From assembly GCA_028345195.1 (NCBI GenBank), contig JAOMCX010000006.1, positions 1-64,000 of the forward strand: a stretch of 64,000 nucleotides of DNA. The letters are read 5' to 3'. The notes under the pieces were generated by a model, which worked only from the letters and a program-made list of their open reading frames with translations, was not told the origin of the DNA and made no database searches. Positions 50,969 through 59,208 of this stretch are shown piece by piece (the stretch's first letter is position 1; the number at the start of each line of letters is the position of its first letter). This stretch comes from Candidatus Nitrosopelagicus sp. (GTDB taxonomy: Archaea; Thermoproteota; Nitrososphaeria; Nitrososphaerales; Nitrosopumilaceae). A program made the position numbers and the translations under genes.

Positions 50969-51750
50969 TTTTTAATTTCTGGCTCTTCTAGATTATACTT
51001 TGATTTGTAACCACGTGGATTAATCATTAAATCCTTAAAGTTGTATGTTGAAGAGTTACCAACAATTACAGTACTAGTCATTCCTAATTGCTCTTCATAA
51101 TTTTCCATGTGTTCTAAATCAGTCATAATTACAGTTTCAGTTTCTCTATATGCTCCTTTAATTATTGCAACAGGTGTTGTTGGTTTTCTATATTTTAGTA
51201 ATATTTTTCGAGTATCTTGTAATTGGTGAACTCTTTTCTTACTGGCAGGATTGTAAATTACTAAAACAAAGTCTCCTTGAGCTGCAGCCTCTACTCTTTT
51301 TACTATAATTTCCCACGGAACCATCAGATCACTCATACTACAAACCGCAAAGTCTGTCATTAATGGAGAACCAATTATACTTGCACAAGAGTTCAATGCA
51401 GAGACTCCAGGAATTAATTCAACATGTAAACCACTTTTTGGATCCCAGCCAGATTCTGCAAGTACTTCAAAAATTAATCCAGCCATTCCATAAATTCCAG
51501 GATCACCACTTGAAACAAGTGATACAATTTTTCCTTCTTTAGCTAAATCAATACATTGATGTGCACGTTCTACTTCTTGAGTCATTGCATAACTATGAAT
51601 TTCTTTCCCTTGAATCAAATCTTGAACTAAATCGACATAAGTTGTGTAACCAACTATAGTATCACTTTCTTCAATAACCTGTTTTGCTCGAAATGTCATA
51701 TGATCGTTATTACCTGGACCAACTCCAACAATGTACAGTTTACCTTCCAT
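50965..51750 (-). CDS. cbiH: Cobalt-precorrin-3 C17-methyltransferase CbiH
   Basis: Methylates C17 and contracts the corrin ring with SAM. The 261-residue product shows the tetrapyrrole methylase N-terminal motif YIVGVGPGNNDHMTFRA (residues 6-22), VSSGDPGIYGMAGLIFEV (about 79-96) and EVLIPGVSALN (about 110-119), matching CbiH/CobJ. It is separated by 33 kb from cbiDGXC and is last in the run rpoL-tfs-pcn-lysC-cbiH. Confidence 0.94.
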   Translation of the reverse strand: MEGKLYIVGVGPGNNDHMTFRAKQVIEESDTIVGYTTYVDLVQDLIQGKEIHSYAMTQEVERAHQCIDLAKEGKIVSLVSSGDPGIYGMAGLIFEVLAESGWDPKSGLHVELIPGVSALNSCASIIGSPLMTDFAVCSMSDLMVPWEIIVKRVEAAAQGDFVLVIYNPASKKRVHQLQDTRKILLKYRKPTTPVAIIKGAYRETETVIMTDLEHMENYEEQLGMTSTVIVGNSSTYNFKDLMINPRGYKSKYNLEEPEIKN

Positions 51751-51787
51751 GAAAATTGAAGATTGTTTGAATAATTTATCCCTTATC

Positions 51788-53188
51788 TTACTTTATGGTG
51801 TTTAGTTTGAACTCATTATGTAGTGATTGGACTACTGCCTTGCAGTCATTATCTTTTACAACAAATGCCAAGTTTAGTTCTGAGGAGCCTTGAGCGATCA
51901 TCATAACATTGGAGTTTGATTTTTGTGCAGCAATAAATACTCTAGATGCGATTCCAACTTTACCTCTCATTCCAGAACCAATCACTGCAATTATAGCAAC
52001 ATTTGGAATTGTTTCAATTTTTTTAAGAGTAGTTCCAAGCAGATTAATTTCTAATGCATTTTCTGCTTTTGGAAGATCTTCTTTTCTTACAACAATAGTT
52101 ATGCTTGACTCAGATGGATTTGATGATACCATCATTGCGTTAATGTTATTTTTAGCAAGAACTGAAAAGATTTTTGCAGCAGCGCCAGGTCCTGCAAATA
52201 GAATACCACCGGTTAAATCAAGTAATCCTACTTTTCTGATTGCAGACACACACTTTACAGAATCTTGAGATTTAGAATTAGGTAATGTGACAAGAGTTCC
52301 TTGATTGTTCACATCAAAACTACTTCTAATTCGCATTGGAATTTTTTTAGATAATAATGGCTCAAATGTTCGTGGATGGATTTGTTTTGCACCAAATCTA
52401 GCCATCTCAATCGCTTCAGCATATGAAACTTGTTTGAGGAGTTTTGCATTTTTTATCAACTTTGGATCTGCAGTCATCATTCCTTCAACATCACTCATTA
52501 GCCAGATTTCGTTTGCGTCGATACATGATGCAATTATTGTTGCAGTATAGTCAGAACCTCCACGACCAAATGTAGTGGTATGATCATGTTGATCTGCTCC
52601 TGCAAATCCAGCTACAACAGGAATGCTATTTTTTGACAAATGTTCATTAATTATTTTTGAGAGACGAATTCTTGTTGTATCCATTAGAGGTCTTGAATCA
52701 CCAAAATTAGAATCAGTAACTATTCCTGCTTCTCGACCACTCAATGGTACAGATTTATTTTTTAATTCTTGTAATGAAAACGATACCAAATCGATTGATA
52801 GTTTTTCACCAAAAGATATTAGATAATCATATGAACGTGATGTCACCTCTCCTAGTAAGATCAGTCCATGAACTAACTCTTCTAATTCAGATAAATCAGA
52901 ATTAAGTTTATTTGAAAGTGATTTTAGAATTTTAGGGTTAGTAACTAAATGTGCAGCAAATTGTTTATGTTTTTGAGATATCTTTGCAAGCATTCTGTTT
53001 GCATCTTTTTTATTTCCTTTTTCTATTAACGATGATATCTGAATTAACTCATCAGTAATTCCATCCACTGCAGAACATACAACTACAGTTTTGTTCTTTT
53101 TTGCTATTTTATCTACAGTTTTTGCTACATTTTTGATGTCCTTGACGGTTGCCAATGATGTTCCACCAAATTTTACTACTAATTTCAA
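51788..53188 (-). CDS. lysC: Aspartate kinase
   Basis: First step of the aspartate-family amino acids (Lys, Thr, Met). The 466-residue product has KFGGTSLA at residues 5-12, GFAGADQ...TTFGRGGSDYTA (about 199-217), and two C-terminal ACT domains (from about 320 and 400) that sense pathway end products. Length is normal for a stand-alone kinase. It follows PCNA by 33 nt and precedes cbiH by 37 nt. Confidence 0.95.
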   Translation of the reverse strand: MKLVVKFGGTSLATVKDIKNVAKTVDKIAKKNKTVVVCSAVDGITDELIQISSLIEKGNKKDANRMLAKISQKHKQFAAHLVTNPKILKSLSNKLNSDLSELEELVHGLILLGEVTSRSYDYLISFGEKLSIDLVSFSLQELKNKSVPLSGREAGIVTDSNFGDSRPLMDTTRIRLSKIINEHLSKNSIPVVAGFAGADQHDHTTTFGRGGSDYTATIIASCIDANEIWLMSDVEGMMTADPKLIKNAKLLKQVSYAEAIEMARFGAKQIHPRTFEPLLSKKIPMRIRSSFDVNNQGTLVTLPNSKSQDSVKCVSAIRKVGLLDLTGGILFAGPGAAAKIFSVLAKNNINAMMVSSNPSESSITIVVRKEDLPKAENALEINLLGTTLKKIETIPNVAIIAVIGSGMRGKVGIASRVFIAAQKSNSNVMMIAQGSSELNLAFVVKDNDCKAVVQSLHNEFKLNTIK

Positions 53189-53221
53189 ATCTGTTTCACC
53201 TGAACAATTGGTCTTAAAATT

Positions 53222-53968
53222 CTAACTCTCAACACGAGGAGCTAAATAGAAATGAATTTGGCCTAAATTTGAAACCTTGAATTCGACTCTTAGAGGTTTT
53301 GCTGTAGAATATTCACATGTAACAACATCAACACTACTGCCGACAGCCTTGATTATAGGATTTAGATATTCTAGGCTGTATGTTCCAGTGCTTTCTTGTT
53401 TTACTGATAATTCCTGAATTTCATCTTGACTACTTTCTAATTCAATATCAACTTCTCCAGAGTCACCCTTTCCAGAAAATGTGGTAGAAGATTCACTAGA
53501 AGTGATGGTTAGATAATCAGAGACAACTTGAACATCTCCAAGAATTTTATCTAAAGCTGATGAAGTTAATGATATTTTTGCATCATATGGAATTTTTGGT
53601 AATGGTGTATCAGATGCAGAGCTTTCAATTAATCTCATTTTGTATTTTTTGTTCTTGCCTATAGTTACTAGAAGCATATTATCATCAGATATGTTAATTT
53701 CAATTGAATTACTTTTATCAGATCTTTTAATTAATTTTGAAAACTCATCTATACGAACTCCAAATTTTATATCACTATCACAATTGTATTTTTCAAATGC
53801 AGAGTTTGGCCAATTAATATCAATTAATGCTACATGAGATGGATCCATTCCTCTAAAGGATATTCCTTCCACAGTTGCCTCAAATGTTGCCTCTTCTACA
53901 AGTGTAGAAATTGCAGAGATAATTGCCTTCCATTCTTCGGCACCATTTGTCTTTGCTGAAAAAACCAA
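53222..53968 (-). CDS. pcn: DNA sliding clamp PCNA
   Basis: Homotrimeric ring that tethers polymerases and other DNA enzymes. The 248-residue product has the two-domain PCNA plan: EGISFRGMDPSHVALIDINWP near residues 35-55, the LLVTIGKNKKYKMRLIES strand, the interdomain connector after residue 117, and a C-terminal YLAPRVES. Located in a minus-strand run directly after tfs (34 nt). Coupling of clamp and polymerase-subunit genes is usual in archaea. Confidence 0.95.
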   Translation of the reverse strand: MVFSAKTNGAEEWKAIISAISTLVEEATFEATVEGISFRGMDPSHVALIDINWPNSAFEKYNCDSDIKFGVRIDEFSKLIKRSDKSNSIEINISDDNMLLVTIGKNKKYKMRLIESSASDTPLPKIPYDAKISLTSSALDKILGDVQVVSDYLTITSSESSTTFSGKGDSGEVDIELESSQDEIQELSVKQESTGTYSLEYLNPIIKAVGSSVDVVTCEYSTAKPLRVEFKVSNLGQIHFYLAPRVES

Positions 53969-54002
53969 ATCATTATTTTGTTGTGAGTGCTAAAGTTAAA
54001 CC

Positions 54003-54326
54003 TTATGCGTAATTTCGCCAAGTGTGTTTACATTTTGTGCATCTAAAGAATTGAGTCGTTGGCTCATCAGCGCTTCTTGTTTGAAGCATCCACCATACAG
54101 CCTCTCTATTATTACATTCTTTATTTTCACAATCAATTTCCATTGTTGGTAAAACATCTTTTCCTTCATTTTCCTCTAATACGAGAAAATCAGATTCTGT
54201 TTTTTGTGAAGTAGATTGTTTTTCTGTTTTTTGTCCACCTTCAGTGTAATTACATTTTGGACACGTTAGAACTAAAGTATTGGAATCTTTTTTGAGCCTG
54301 ACATCACAGGTAGGACAGAATTTCAT
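54003..54326 (-). CDS. tfs: Transcription factor S (TFIIS-like RNA cleavage factor)
   Basis: Stimulates cleavage of backtracked RNA by RNA polymerase. The 107-residue product has an N-terminal RPB9-like zinc ribbon (C4, C7, C22, C25) and a C-terminal TFIIS ribbon with CENKEC... and CTKCKHTWRNYA. The catalytic loop TRSADEPTT (with D-E) is intact. It lies 9 nt after rpoL and 34 nt before pcn. Confidence 0.95.
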   Translation of the reverse strand: MKFCPTCDVRLKKDSNTLVLTCPKCNYTEGGQKTEKQSTSQKTESDFLVLEENEGKDVLPTMEIDCENKECNNREAVWWMLQTRSADEPTTQFFRCTKCKHTWRNYA

Positions 54327-54335
54327 CTGTTAAAA

Positions 54336-54608
54336 TCACTTTATTTTTGAGTTGATTAGTTTCTTTAAACTTTCAACTTCAGCAATGGCAGTATCTGCTG
54401 CTGCAGAAATCTGAGTCATTGGGTTGGATTGTGAATTAACTCTCATCCATATTTCATTGGTTAATGGATGCTTGATTATAACACCTGCAAAATCTGTATT
54501 TTTGTCTCTTAAGAGTTCGTGTTGAATAATGTAAAGAGCGCCTATATCAGCATCTTTAATTTGCAAACTTGCCTCTTTTTTATCTGAATTAATTAATTGA
54601 ATGTTCAA
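54336..54608 (-). CDS. rpoL: RNA polymerase subunit L (Rpb11-like)
   Basis: Assembly-platform subunit that pairs with subunit D. With a TTG start at 54608 the product is 90 residues, the normal size: NIQLINSDKKEASLQIKDAD (residues about 2-21) followed by GALYIIQHELLRDKNTDFAG and a C-terminal helix. An open frame reaches 54650 but would give an N-terminal tail foreign to the family. First in the run with tfs, pcn, lysC and cbiH; divergent from the gene at 54644. Confidence 0.9.
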   Translation of the reverse strand: MNIQLINSDKKEASLQIKDADIGALYIIQHELLRDKNTDFAGVIIKHPLTNEIWMRVNSQSNPMTQISAAADTAIAEVESLKKLINSKIK

Positions 54609-54643
54609 TTGATCAAAAAAGAACTTATTGTGGATATAAATCA

Positions 54644-55189
54644 ATGTCAATTATGTCCGAAACTCAGATTTCAGCAATAAGTCTTGGTAAAGAAAAAGAT
54701 GAATTCACAAGTGATGAGAAAATTACCATTACTGCCAGATTTTCATTAACAGGCGGATTAAGAGATGCATTTAATGAAAAAAATTGGACACAAGCATATG
54801 ATGAAAATGATAATACTATCAAACTAAAGTATGGCATAAAATTGGCAAAAGGCGGTATTCGAAAACATGAATTGGGCAAGCCTGTAGACACATACAGAAA
54901 GGCATCAATTTTTTGGACTAGAAATCCAAAGTTGGTAAACCCAATGAAAGATAGAAGAATATGGGTTCAAGTAGCAAAGAATTTTGAGCCATTTATTGCA
55001 TTGACTGAAGAGGATGTACAAAAGGAGTTTTTTGATTTTGAGGAAAAATTCACATTTAACGCATCAGAGTTAGGAACTGGTAATCATAAAATTTCTGCAG
55101 AAGCATTTGCTTCATGGGAAACACATCCTTACATCAAGAAAGGAGATGCAAAGAACCAATCTAATGAGATTGAAATAAGTATTAATTAG
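54644..55189 (+). CDS. Protein of unknown function, beta-rich
   Basis: 181-residue soluble protein, no signal or membrane segment. The sequence alternates beta-type strands (KITITARFSLTGG, KASIFWTRNP, RRIWVQVAKNFEPF, KFTFNASELGTG) and carries no cysteines. The last part (GNHKISAEAFASWETHPYI) resembles an Ig-like fold used in surface or complex-forming proteins. I do not recognise the family. It precedes the two 50-residue paralogues by 20 nt and may be co-transcribed with them. Confidence 0.6.
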   Translation: MSIMSETQISAISLGKEKDEFTSDEKITITARFSLTGGLRDAFNEKNWTQAYDENDNTIKLKYGIKLAKGGIRKHELGKPVDTYRKASIFWTRNPKLVNPMKDRRIWVQVAKNFEPFIALTEEDVQKEFFDFEEKFTFNASELGTGNHKISAEAFASWETHPYIKKGDAKNQSNEIEISIN

Positions 55190-55209
55190 TTGAATTTGGT
55201 GGTTATAGT

Positions 55210-55362
55210 ATGGCAAAATATGATGGATTACTTGGACAACCAGTTTTAGAAGTTGAAGAACCGGACAAAGAAGGCGGAATTACAATAATTCTCAAAGATA
55301 ATAGATTCATGTTCATTAAAGCAGTAGATGGTAAAATTGAAACCGTCTCAATTCCGGAGTGA
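55210..55362 (+). CDS. 50-residue protein, first of a tandem paralogue pair
   Basis: ATG at 55210 encodes a 50-residue protein starting MAKYDGLLGQPVLEVEEPDK and ending DGKIETVSIPE. It is mostly beta by pattern (alternating hydrophobics in ITIILKDNRFMFIKAV), acidic, with no cysteines. It is 52% identical (26 of 50 positions, by eye, no gaps) to the next ORF, so the reading frame is under selection. Family and function unknown. Confidence 0.72.
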   Translation: MAKYDGLLGQPVLEVEEPDKEGGITIILKDNRFMFIKAVDGKIETVSIPE

Positions 55363-55368
55363 TTCAAA

Positions 55369-55521
55369 ATGGCAAAATTTGATGGAATAAGAATGCAAGA
55401 TATAATCGAAGTTCAAGATCCGGATGCAGAAGGTGGCTTAACTCTAGTTTTCAAAGATGATATACGATTAAAAATTAAAATTGTTGATGGAAAACTAGTT
55501 TCTGAATCAATTCCAGAGTAA
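55369..55521 (+). CDS. 50-residue protein, second of a tandem paralogue pair
   Basis: ATG at 55369, 6 nt after the previous stop, encodes exactly 50 residues starting MAKFDGIRMQDIIEVQDPDA and ending DGKLVSESIPE. Shares MAK.DG, P-D.EGG.T, KD, IK.VDGK and SIPE with its neighbour. Same length and aligned ends show a gene duplication. Function unknown. It ends 1 nt from the convergent phosphatase gene. Confidence 0.72.
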   Translation: MAKFDGIRMQDIIEVQDPDAEGGLTLVFKDDIRLKIKIVDGKLVSESIPE

Positions 55522-55522
55522 A

Positions 55523-56017
55523 TTAATCATTTAGAGTTTTTGCATACTGGAAAATCATTTCTTCTTGTACAAATGACTGAATTGAACCACGTCTTTGTTC
55601 TCTGACATGTTGAATAGCATCTTCGGCTGACATTTTTTCATATTTTATCAAATAACAAGCAAGAATTGTTCCGGTGCGTCCTAAACCTGCTAAACAGTGT
55701 ACCATTACAGGTTCTTTATTTTGAATTTTTTCATGAACATAATCTACAGAATTTTTTAGATCATCAAAACTTGGAACACCCATATCATCAGATAAAACAT
55801 GTAGATAATTCATCTCATTTATCCAATTTTCATCTAATGGTTCTTCTCTAATTGTTACAATTGTTTTCACGCCTTCTTCTTGCATCCATTCAATTTCTTT
55901 TTTTGATGTAGGAATTGCGCTTCCTGCAAGTTTACCATCAATTAACCAGGAAAAGTTATCTGGTCTTCCAGTAAGTTTTCCGTGAAGTTTTCGCTTAGCA
56001 TCTCCAATTTTGGTCAT
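55523..56017 (-). CDS. Dual-specificity protein phosphatase
   Basis: 164-residue Cys-based phosphatase. The P-loop HCLAGLGRTGT (HCxxGxxRT; C108 nucleophile, R114) is complete, and an acidic D in VLSDDMG (about residues 75-80) fits the general acid loop. The C-terminal EDAIQHVREQRRGSIQS is typical of archaeal/eukaryotic DUSPs. Likely removes phosphate from Ser/Thr/Tyr or a small molecule. No kinase is adjacent. Confidence 0.92.
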   Translation of the reverse strand: MTKIGDAKRKLHGKLTGRPDNFSWLIDGKLAGSAIPTSKKEIEWMQEEGVKTIVTIREEPLDENWINEMNYLHVLSDDMGVPSFDDLKNSVDYVHEKIQNKEPVMVHCLAGLGRTGTILACYLIKYEKMSAEDAIQHVREQRRGSIQSFVQEEMIFQYAKTLND

Positions 56018-56080
56018 AAGATATGAAATATGAGATCATAATATAAGATAAAAGATAATAAAAAGAAGTTTTTGTTGGAC

Positions 56081-56380
56081 TTAATCTACTAATTCAGTCC
56101 AACCTTTGACGAAGACAGAGTTTCTGTATAGTGGGACAGGTTGTCCTACAGTAAAGTCCATTGGTCTCATCCAAAAGATTGCTTTTGTTGGGCAAACTCC
56201 GATGCATGCACCGTCGGTGATACATCTTTCAGGATAAAAGACAAATGCTTTTCCTCTTTTCCAGCCTTCGACTGGTTTTACTCTTAAAACATCAGGTCCT
56301 AATGATGTACAAATTTCAACACATAAAGCGCATCCAATGCACATTTGTTCTCCGATGTCTGGAAGAATTGCTACTGGCAT
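56081..56380 (-). CDS. Ferredoxin with two iron-sulfur sites, one lacking a cysteine
   Basis: 99-residue electron carrier. Site I motif C14-x2-C17-x2-C20-x3-C24 is complete. Site II has C53, C59 and C63-P but D56 stands where the second Cys of CxxCxxC is expected (CITDGAC). Aspartate can ligate a [4Fe-4S] cluster, as in Pyrococcus ferredoxin, or leave a [3Fe-4S]. The C-terminal 30 residues are an extension. Electron partner not evident from neighbours. Confidence 0.9.
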   Translation of the reverse strand: MPVAILPDIGEQMCIGCALCVEICTSLGPDVLRVKPVEGWKRGKAFVFYPERCITDGACIGVCPTKAIFWMRPMDFTVGQPVPLYRNSVFVKGWTELVD

Positions 56381-56472
56381 GAAAAATTATGCTAAATTGA
56401 TCTTAATATAACTTACCTCAAAATCGCGAATTATAACGCCGTTTCGATTTTTTATAACACTGTTTGAAAAAA

Positions 56473-57024
56473 TTATTTTTCAAATATTATTTTGGATCGA
56501 TCAGAAATTGTAAATTTTTTGATTTCTTGATTTTCAAGAATTTGACGACCATTTGGAAGAACCCAATCATTTTCTTTTTTTCCAGCCAACGCCGAAATGA
56601 TCAAAATTGATTTTGAGAATGAAATGTTTCTCACAAGTAACATCAAAATTGCATTTACAAGTCTTCCAGAATCTGCATCATTAGAAAGTGTGTTGTATAA
56701 TCCATTTATTGAATCAAAAATTACTAAATGAGGTTCTATTGTAAGTTTTGTAAAAATTTTAGGAAGGATTTCGTTTATTTTTGAGTCTAGTGTAGTAAAT
56801 AGTGTCAAATTAGAGATTGTAAAAAGTTTTGATTTAACATACCCAGAAAAAAGAAAATCAAGATCAACGTACAGAACTGGAAGAGTTTGTTCAGATGTAA
56901 TTTTTTGGATTAGTTTAATTTTAGAGAATGCATTTTCGTAAAAAAGTAGATTAGAACTTGATGGAGTTAGGCGCTCTTCTAATAATTGAAAATTTTCAAA
57001 TGTTGCATGGTTTTTATCCAACAA
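56473..57024 (-). CDS. Degenerate RecA/KaiC-like ATPase homologue
   Basis: 183-residue protein with the beta-alpha succession of RecA-like domains. A Walker-B-like strand HLVIFDSINGLYNTLS (residues about 96-111) and a later SILIISALAG strand are visible, but where Walker A should be (NLLFYENAFSKIKLI, near 25-39) the GxxxxGK[ST] loop is lost. Probably a non-catalytic paralogue, perhaps a partner of the RadB-like protein at 10.6 kb. Divergent from the class V aminotransferase gene; family call is tentative. Confidence 0.5.
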   Translation of the reverse strand: MLDKNHATFENFQLLEERLTPSSSNLLFYENAFSKIKLIQKITSEQTLPVLYVDLDFLFSGYVKSKLFTISNLTLFTTLDSKINEILPKIFTKLTIEPHLVIFDSINGLYNTLSNDADSGRLVNAILMLLVRNISFSKSILIISALAGKKENDWVLPNGRQILENQEIKKFTISDRSKIIFEK

Positions 57025-57049
57025 TAATTATTCTTGAATCGGATATATA

Positions 57050-58195
57050 ATGAATTTTGAAGTAGTTTCTAAAGAATTTCAAACTGATAAGATCTATCTG
57101 AATAATGCATCTGTTTCAGTAATGCCTAAAATCAGTATAGAAGCAATGAAGCAGTTTCTCATAGATTATTCAGAAATGGGACCAGATTCTCCAGAATCTG
57201 AAATTTTCATAAAAGAATTATGGGGGAAAACACGAAAGGCAGTTTCAAAAGTGGTAAAGTGTCATCCTGATGAGATTATAATTACACAAAGTGTAACTGA
57301 TGGAATAAACATTGTAGCCAATGGAAGGAAGTTTGAAAATGATTCCAATATTGTAATTAGAGGAGGAGAACACGAACATCATGCAAATTACTTTCCTTGG
57401 TTGAAACTTGGAAAGAGGATTGATGTACGAAGTTTGCCAGTTGATGATAATGGGGGGTTTGAATATTCAGATTTAAAAAAAATATTAGATGAAAAAACTA
57501 AATTGATGGCGTTAAGCCACGGCTTATACAATTCAGGTTTAATCCTACCAGTAAAAGAAATTGGAAAAGAATTACAAAAAGAGAATGTACCATATTTTTT
57601 GGATACAGCCCAAACTGTAGGATGTATTGGTGAATTTGATTTTGCAGATACGGGATGTGATTTTATGTCGTTTAATGGTTCCAAATGGCTGTGTGGCCCA
57701 ATGGGTACAGGAGTGTTCTACTGTAAACGAGAATCAAGTGATCTGCTAGAACCATCCAGTATTGGAGGGGAAACTGCAGAAACAAATGAAAATGGTGAAT
57801 TAACATACAAAGAATTACCTGATAGATTTCAGGCCGGATTTAGAAATTATGTAGGATTAGCAGGAATGGAATCCTCAATTACATTTTTACAAAATTTAGG
57901 ATGGGATAATATTAGAAACCATATCATGAATTTATCAAATTTATTCATAAATGAAATTGGAAAGATTCCAGAATCCAAAGTTTTTGGTCCTGAAAATGAA
58001 GCAGATAGAACAAGCATAGTTTCATTTGAAATTGAAAATCATGATCCTGAAAAAATTGTATCAACAATGGCTGAAAAAGGAATAATCATTGCAAAAAGAG
58101 AAATCTATGAAAAACCAGTTTTAAGAATTTCTCCTCATGTATACAACACAAAAGATGAGATTTTAGGGCTAGTAGAAAAATTAAAGAAATTATGA
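57050..58195 (+). CDS. Class V aminotransferase (cysteine desulfurase-like)
   Basis: 381-residue PLP enzyme of the cysteine desulfurase/isopenicillin N epimerase group. YLDN-like start IYLNNASVSVMP (residues about 14-25), SHGLYNSG (about 161-168), PLP Asp in FLDTAQTVG (about 183-191), and Schiff-base Lys in FNGSKWLCGPMGTG (about 209-222). I see no clear catalytic Cys loop of SufS or IscS, so the substrate is uncertain. It overlaps the convergent small Lrp-like gene by 6 nt. Confidence 0.85.
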   Translation: MNFEVVSKEFQTDKIYLNNASVSVMPKISIEAMKQFLIDYSEMGPDSPESEIFIKELWGKTRKAVSKVVKCHPDEIIITQSVTDGINIVANGRKFENDSNIVIRGGEHEHHANYFPWLKLGKRIDVRSLPVDDNGGFEYSDLKKILDEKTKLMALSHGLYNSGLILPVKEIGKELQKENVPYFLDTAQTVGCIGEFDFADTGCDFMSFNGSKWLCGPMGTGVFYCKRESSDLLEPSSIGGETAETNENGELTYKELPDRFQAGFRNYVGLAGMESSITFLQNLGWDNIRNHIMNLSNLFINEIGKIPESKVFGPENEADRTSIVSFEIENHDPEKIVSTMAEKGIIIAKREIYEKPVLRISPHVYNTKDEILGLVEKLKKL

Positions 58196-58456
58196 TTTTT
58201 CTTGTTGTTCAATTACTAGCATTGTTAAAGTAGATTGAACATTTTCAATTTTTCGAATATCATTTGTTACAATTGATTTCAATTTTTCACTATTGTCAGA
58301 GGATAGTTTGACAATTATGTCATAAACGCCGTACACACCCTGAATTTCGAGTTTAACATCATTTTGGTCTGCTAACATTTCTTTAACTTCTTTAATGATT
58401 TGAACATCTGTTCCTAAATTTGAGTTGATCAATACATAAGAAATAGGCAATACCAA
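58190..58456 (-). CDS. Stand-alone Lrp/AsnC ligand-binding (RAM) domain protein
   Basis: 88-residue protein equal to the C-terminal RAM domain of Lrp/AsnC regulators (VLINSNLGTDVQIIKEVKEM; VYGVYDIIVKLSSDNSEKL) without a DNA-binding domain. Such stand-alone RAM proteins form oligomeric amino-acid sensors and may associate with full-length Lrp proteins such as that at 25.8 kb. Start is TTG 58456 or 58450. Confidence 0.85.
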   Translation of the reverse strand: MVLPISYVLINSNLGTDVQIIKEVKEMLADQNDVKLEIQGVYGVYDIIVKLSSDNSEKLKSIVTNDIRKIENVQSTLTMLVIEQQEKS

Positions 58457-58503
58457 AAAGCCTCAAATACAATATTTAACTTTTCATAGATGTACCAGTT
58501 GAT

Positions 58504-59151
58504 ATGAAAGTAATCGATTTAACATTAACAATTTCAGAAGATATTCCAACATTTCCAGGTTCACCACAACCCAGTTTCATCAATTGGGAGAGTATAGAAA
58601 AAGATGGATACAATCTTGAATTGCTATTTCTCAGCACCCATACAGGAACTCACATTGATGCACCCTACCATTTTGTCAAAAAAGGTCAGAAAATTGATCA
58701 GATAGTGACTAGAAGATTAGTTACAGAGGCCATTTTGATAAAAATTAGAAAAGGTTCAGACCAAGCAATTACAAAAGCCGACATACAAAAATTTGAGAAA
58801 AAATATGGTATGATAGATGATGGCTCAACTATCATATTTCACACAGGCTGGCAGAAAAATCTAAACAAGAAATCTTACTTTATAAAAAATCCAGGATTGG
58901 CAATATCTGCTGCAAAATATCTAGCATCAAAGAAAATCAATCTAATCGGGATTGATTCACCAAGTATCGATTTGGGAAAAGATGGGAAATTTTCTGTTCA
59001 TCATGTTTTAGCAAAAAACAATATTTTGATTGTAGAGAATTTAACAAATCTTGATAAAATTAATTCAGAAAAATTTCATCTAATTGTAGCACCCTTAAAA
59101 CTCAAAAATGCTACAGGCTCACCTGTTAGAGCAATGGCATTAGTTAATTAA
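58504..59151 (+). CDS. Cyclase-family metal hydrolase (kynurenine formamidase-like)
   Basis: 215-residue protein with the family's metal-binding signature HTGTHIDAPYHF (HxGTHxDxPxH, residues about 46-57) and an early DLTLTISEDIPTFPG. Members hydrolyse N-formylkynurenine, isatin or similar amides/lactones. Substrate here cannot be inferred. No signal peptide. Plus strand, 47 nt after the divergent RAM gene start. Confidence 0.88.
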   Translation: MKVIDLTLTISEDIPTFPGSPQPSFINWESIEKDGYNLELLFLSTHTGTHIDAPYHFVKKGQKIDQIVTRRLVTEAILIKIRKGSDQAITKADIQKFEKKYGMIDDGSTIIFHTGWQKNLNKKSYFIKNPGLAISAAKYLASKKINLIGIDSPSIDLGKDGKFSVHHVLAKNNILIVENLTNLDKINSEKFHLIVAPLKLKNATGSPVRAMALVN

Positions 59152-59181
59152 ATTACCACTAGTTGATATTGTTAGCACTTG

Positions 59182-59189
59182 GTTATATG
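59182..59189 (+). promoter_or_regulatory. TATA box for the small membrane protein at 59209
   Basis: GTTATATG centred near 59185, about 25 nt upstream of GTG 59209. Spacing fits a leaderless transcript and supports that start. Confidence 0.5.
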
Positions 59190-59208
59190 TTCTGAGCGCG
59201 TAAGTACT

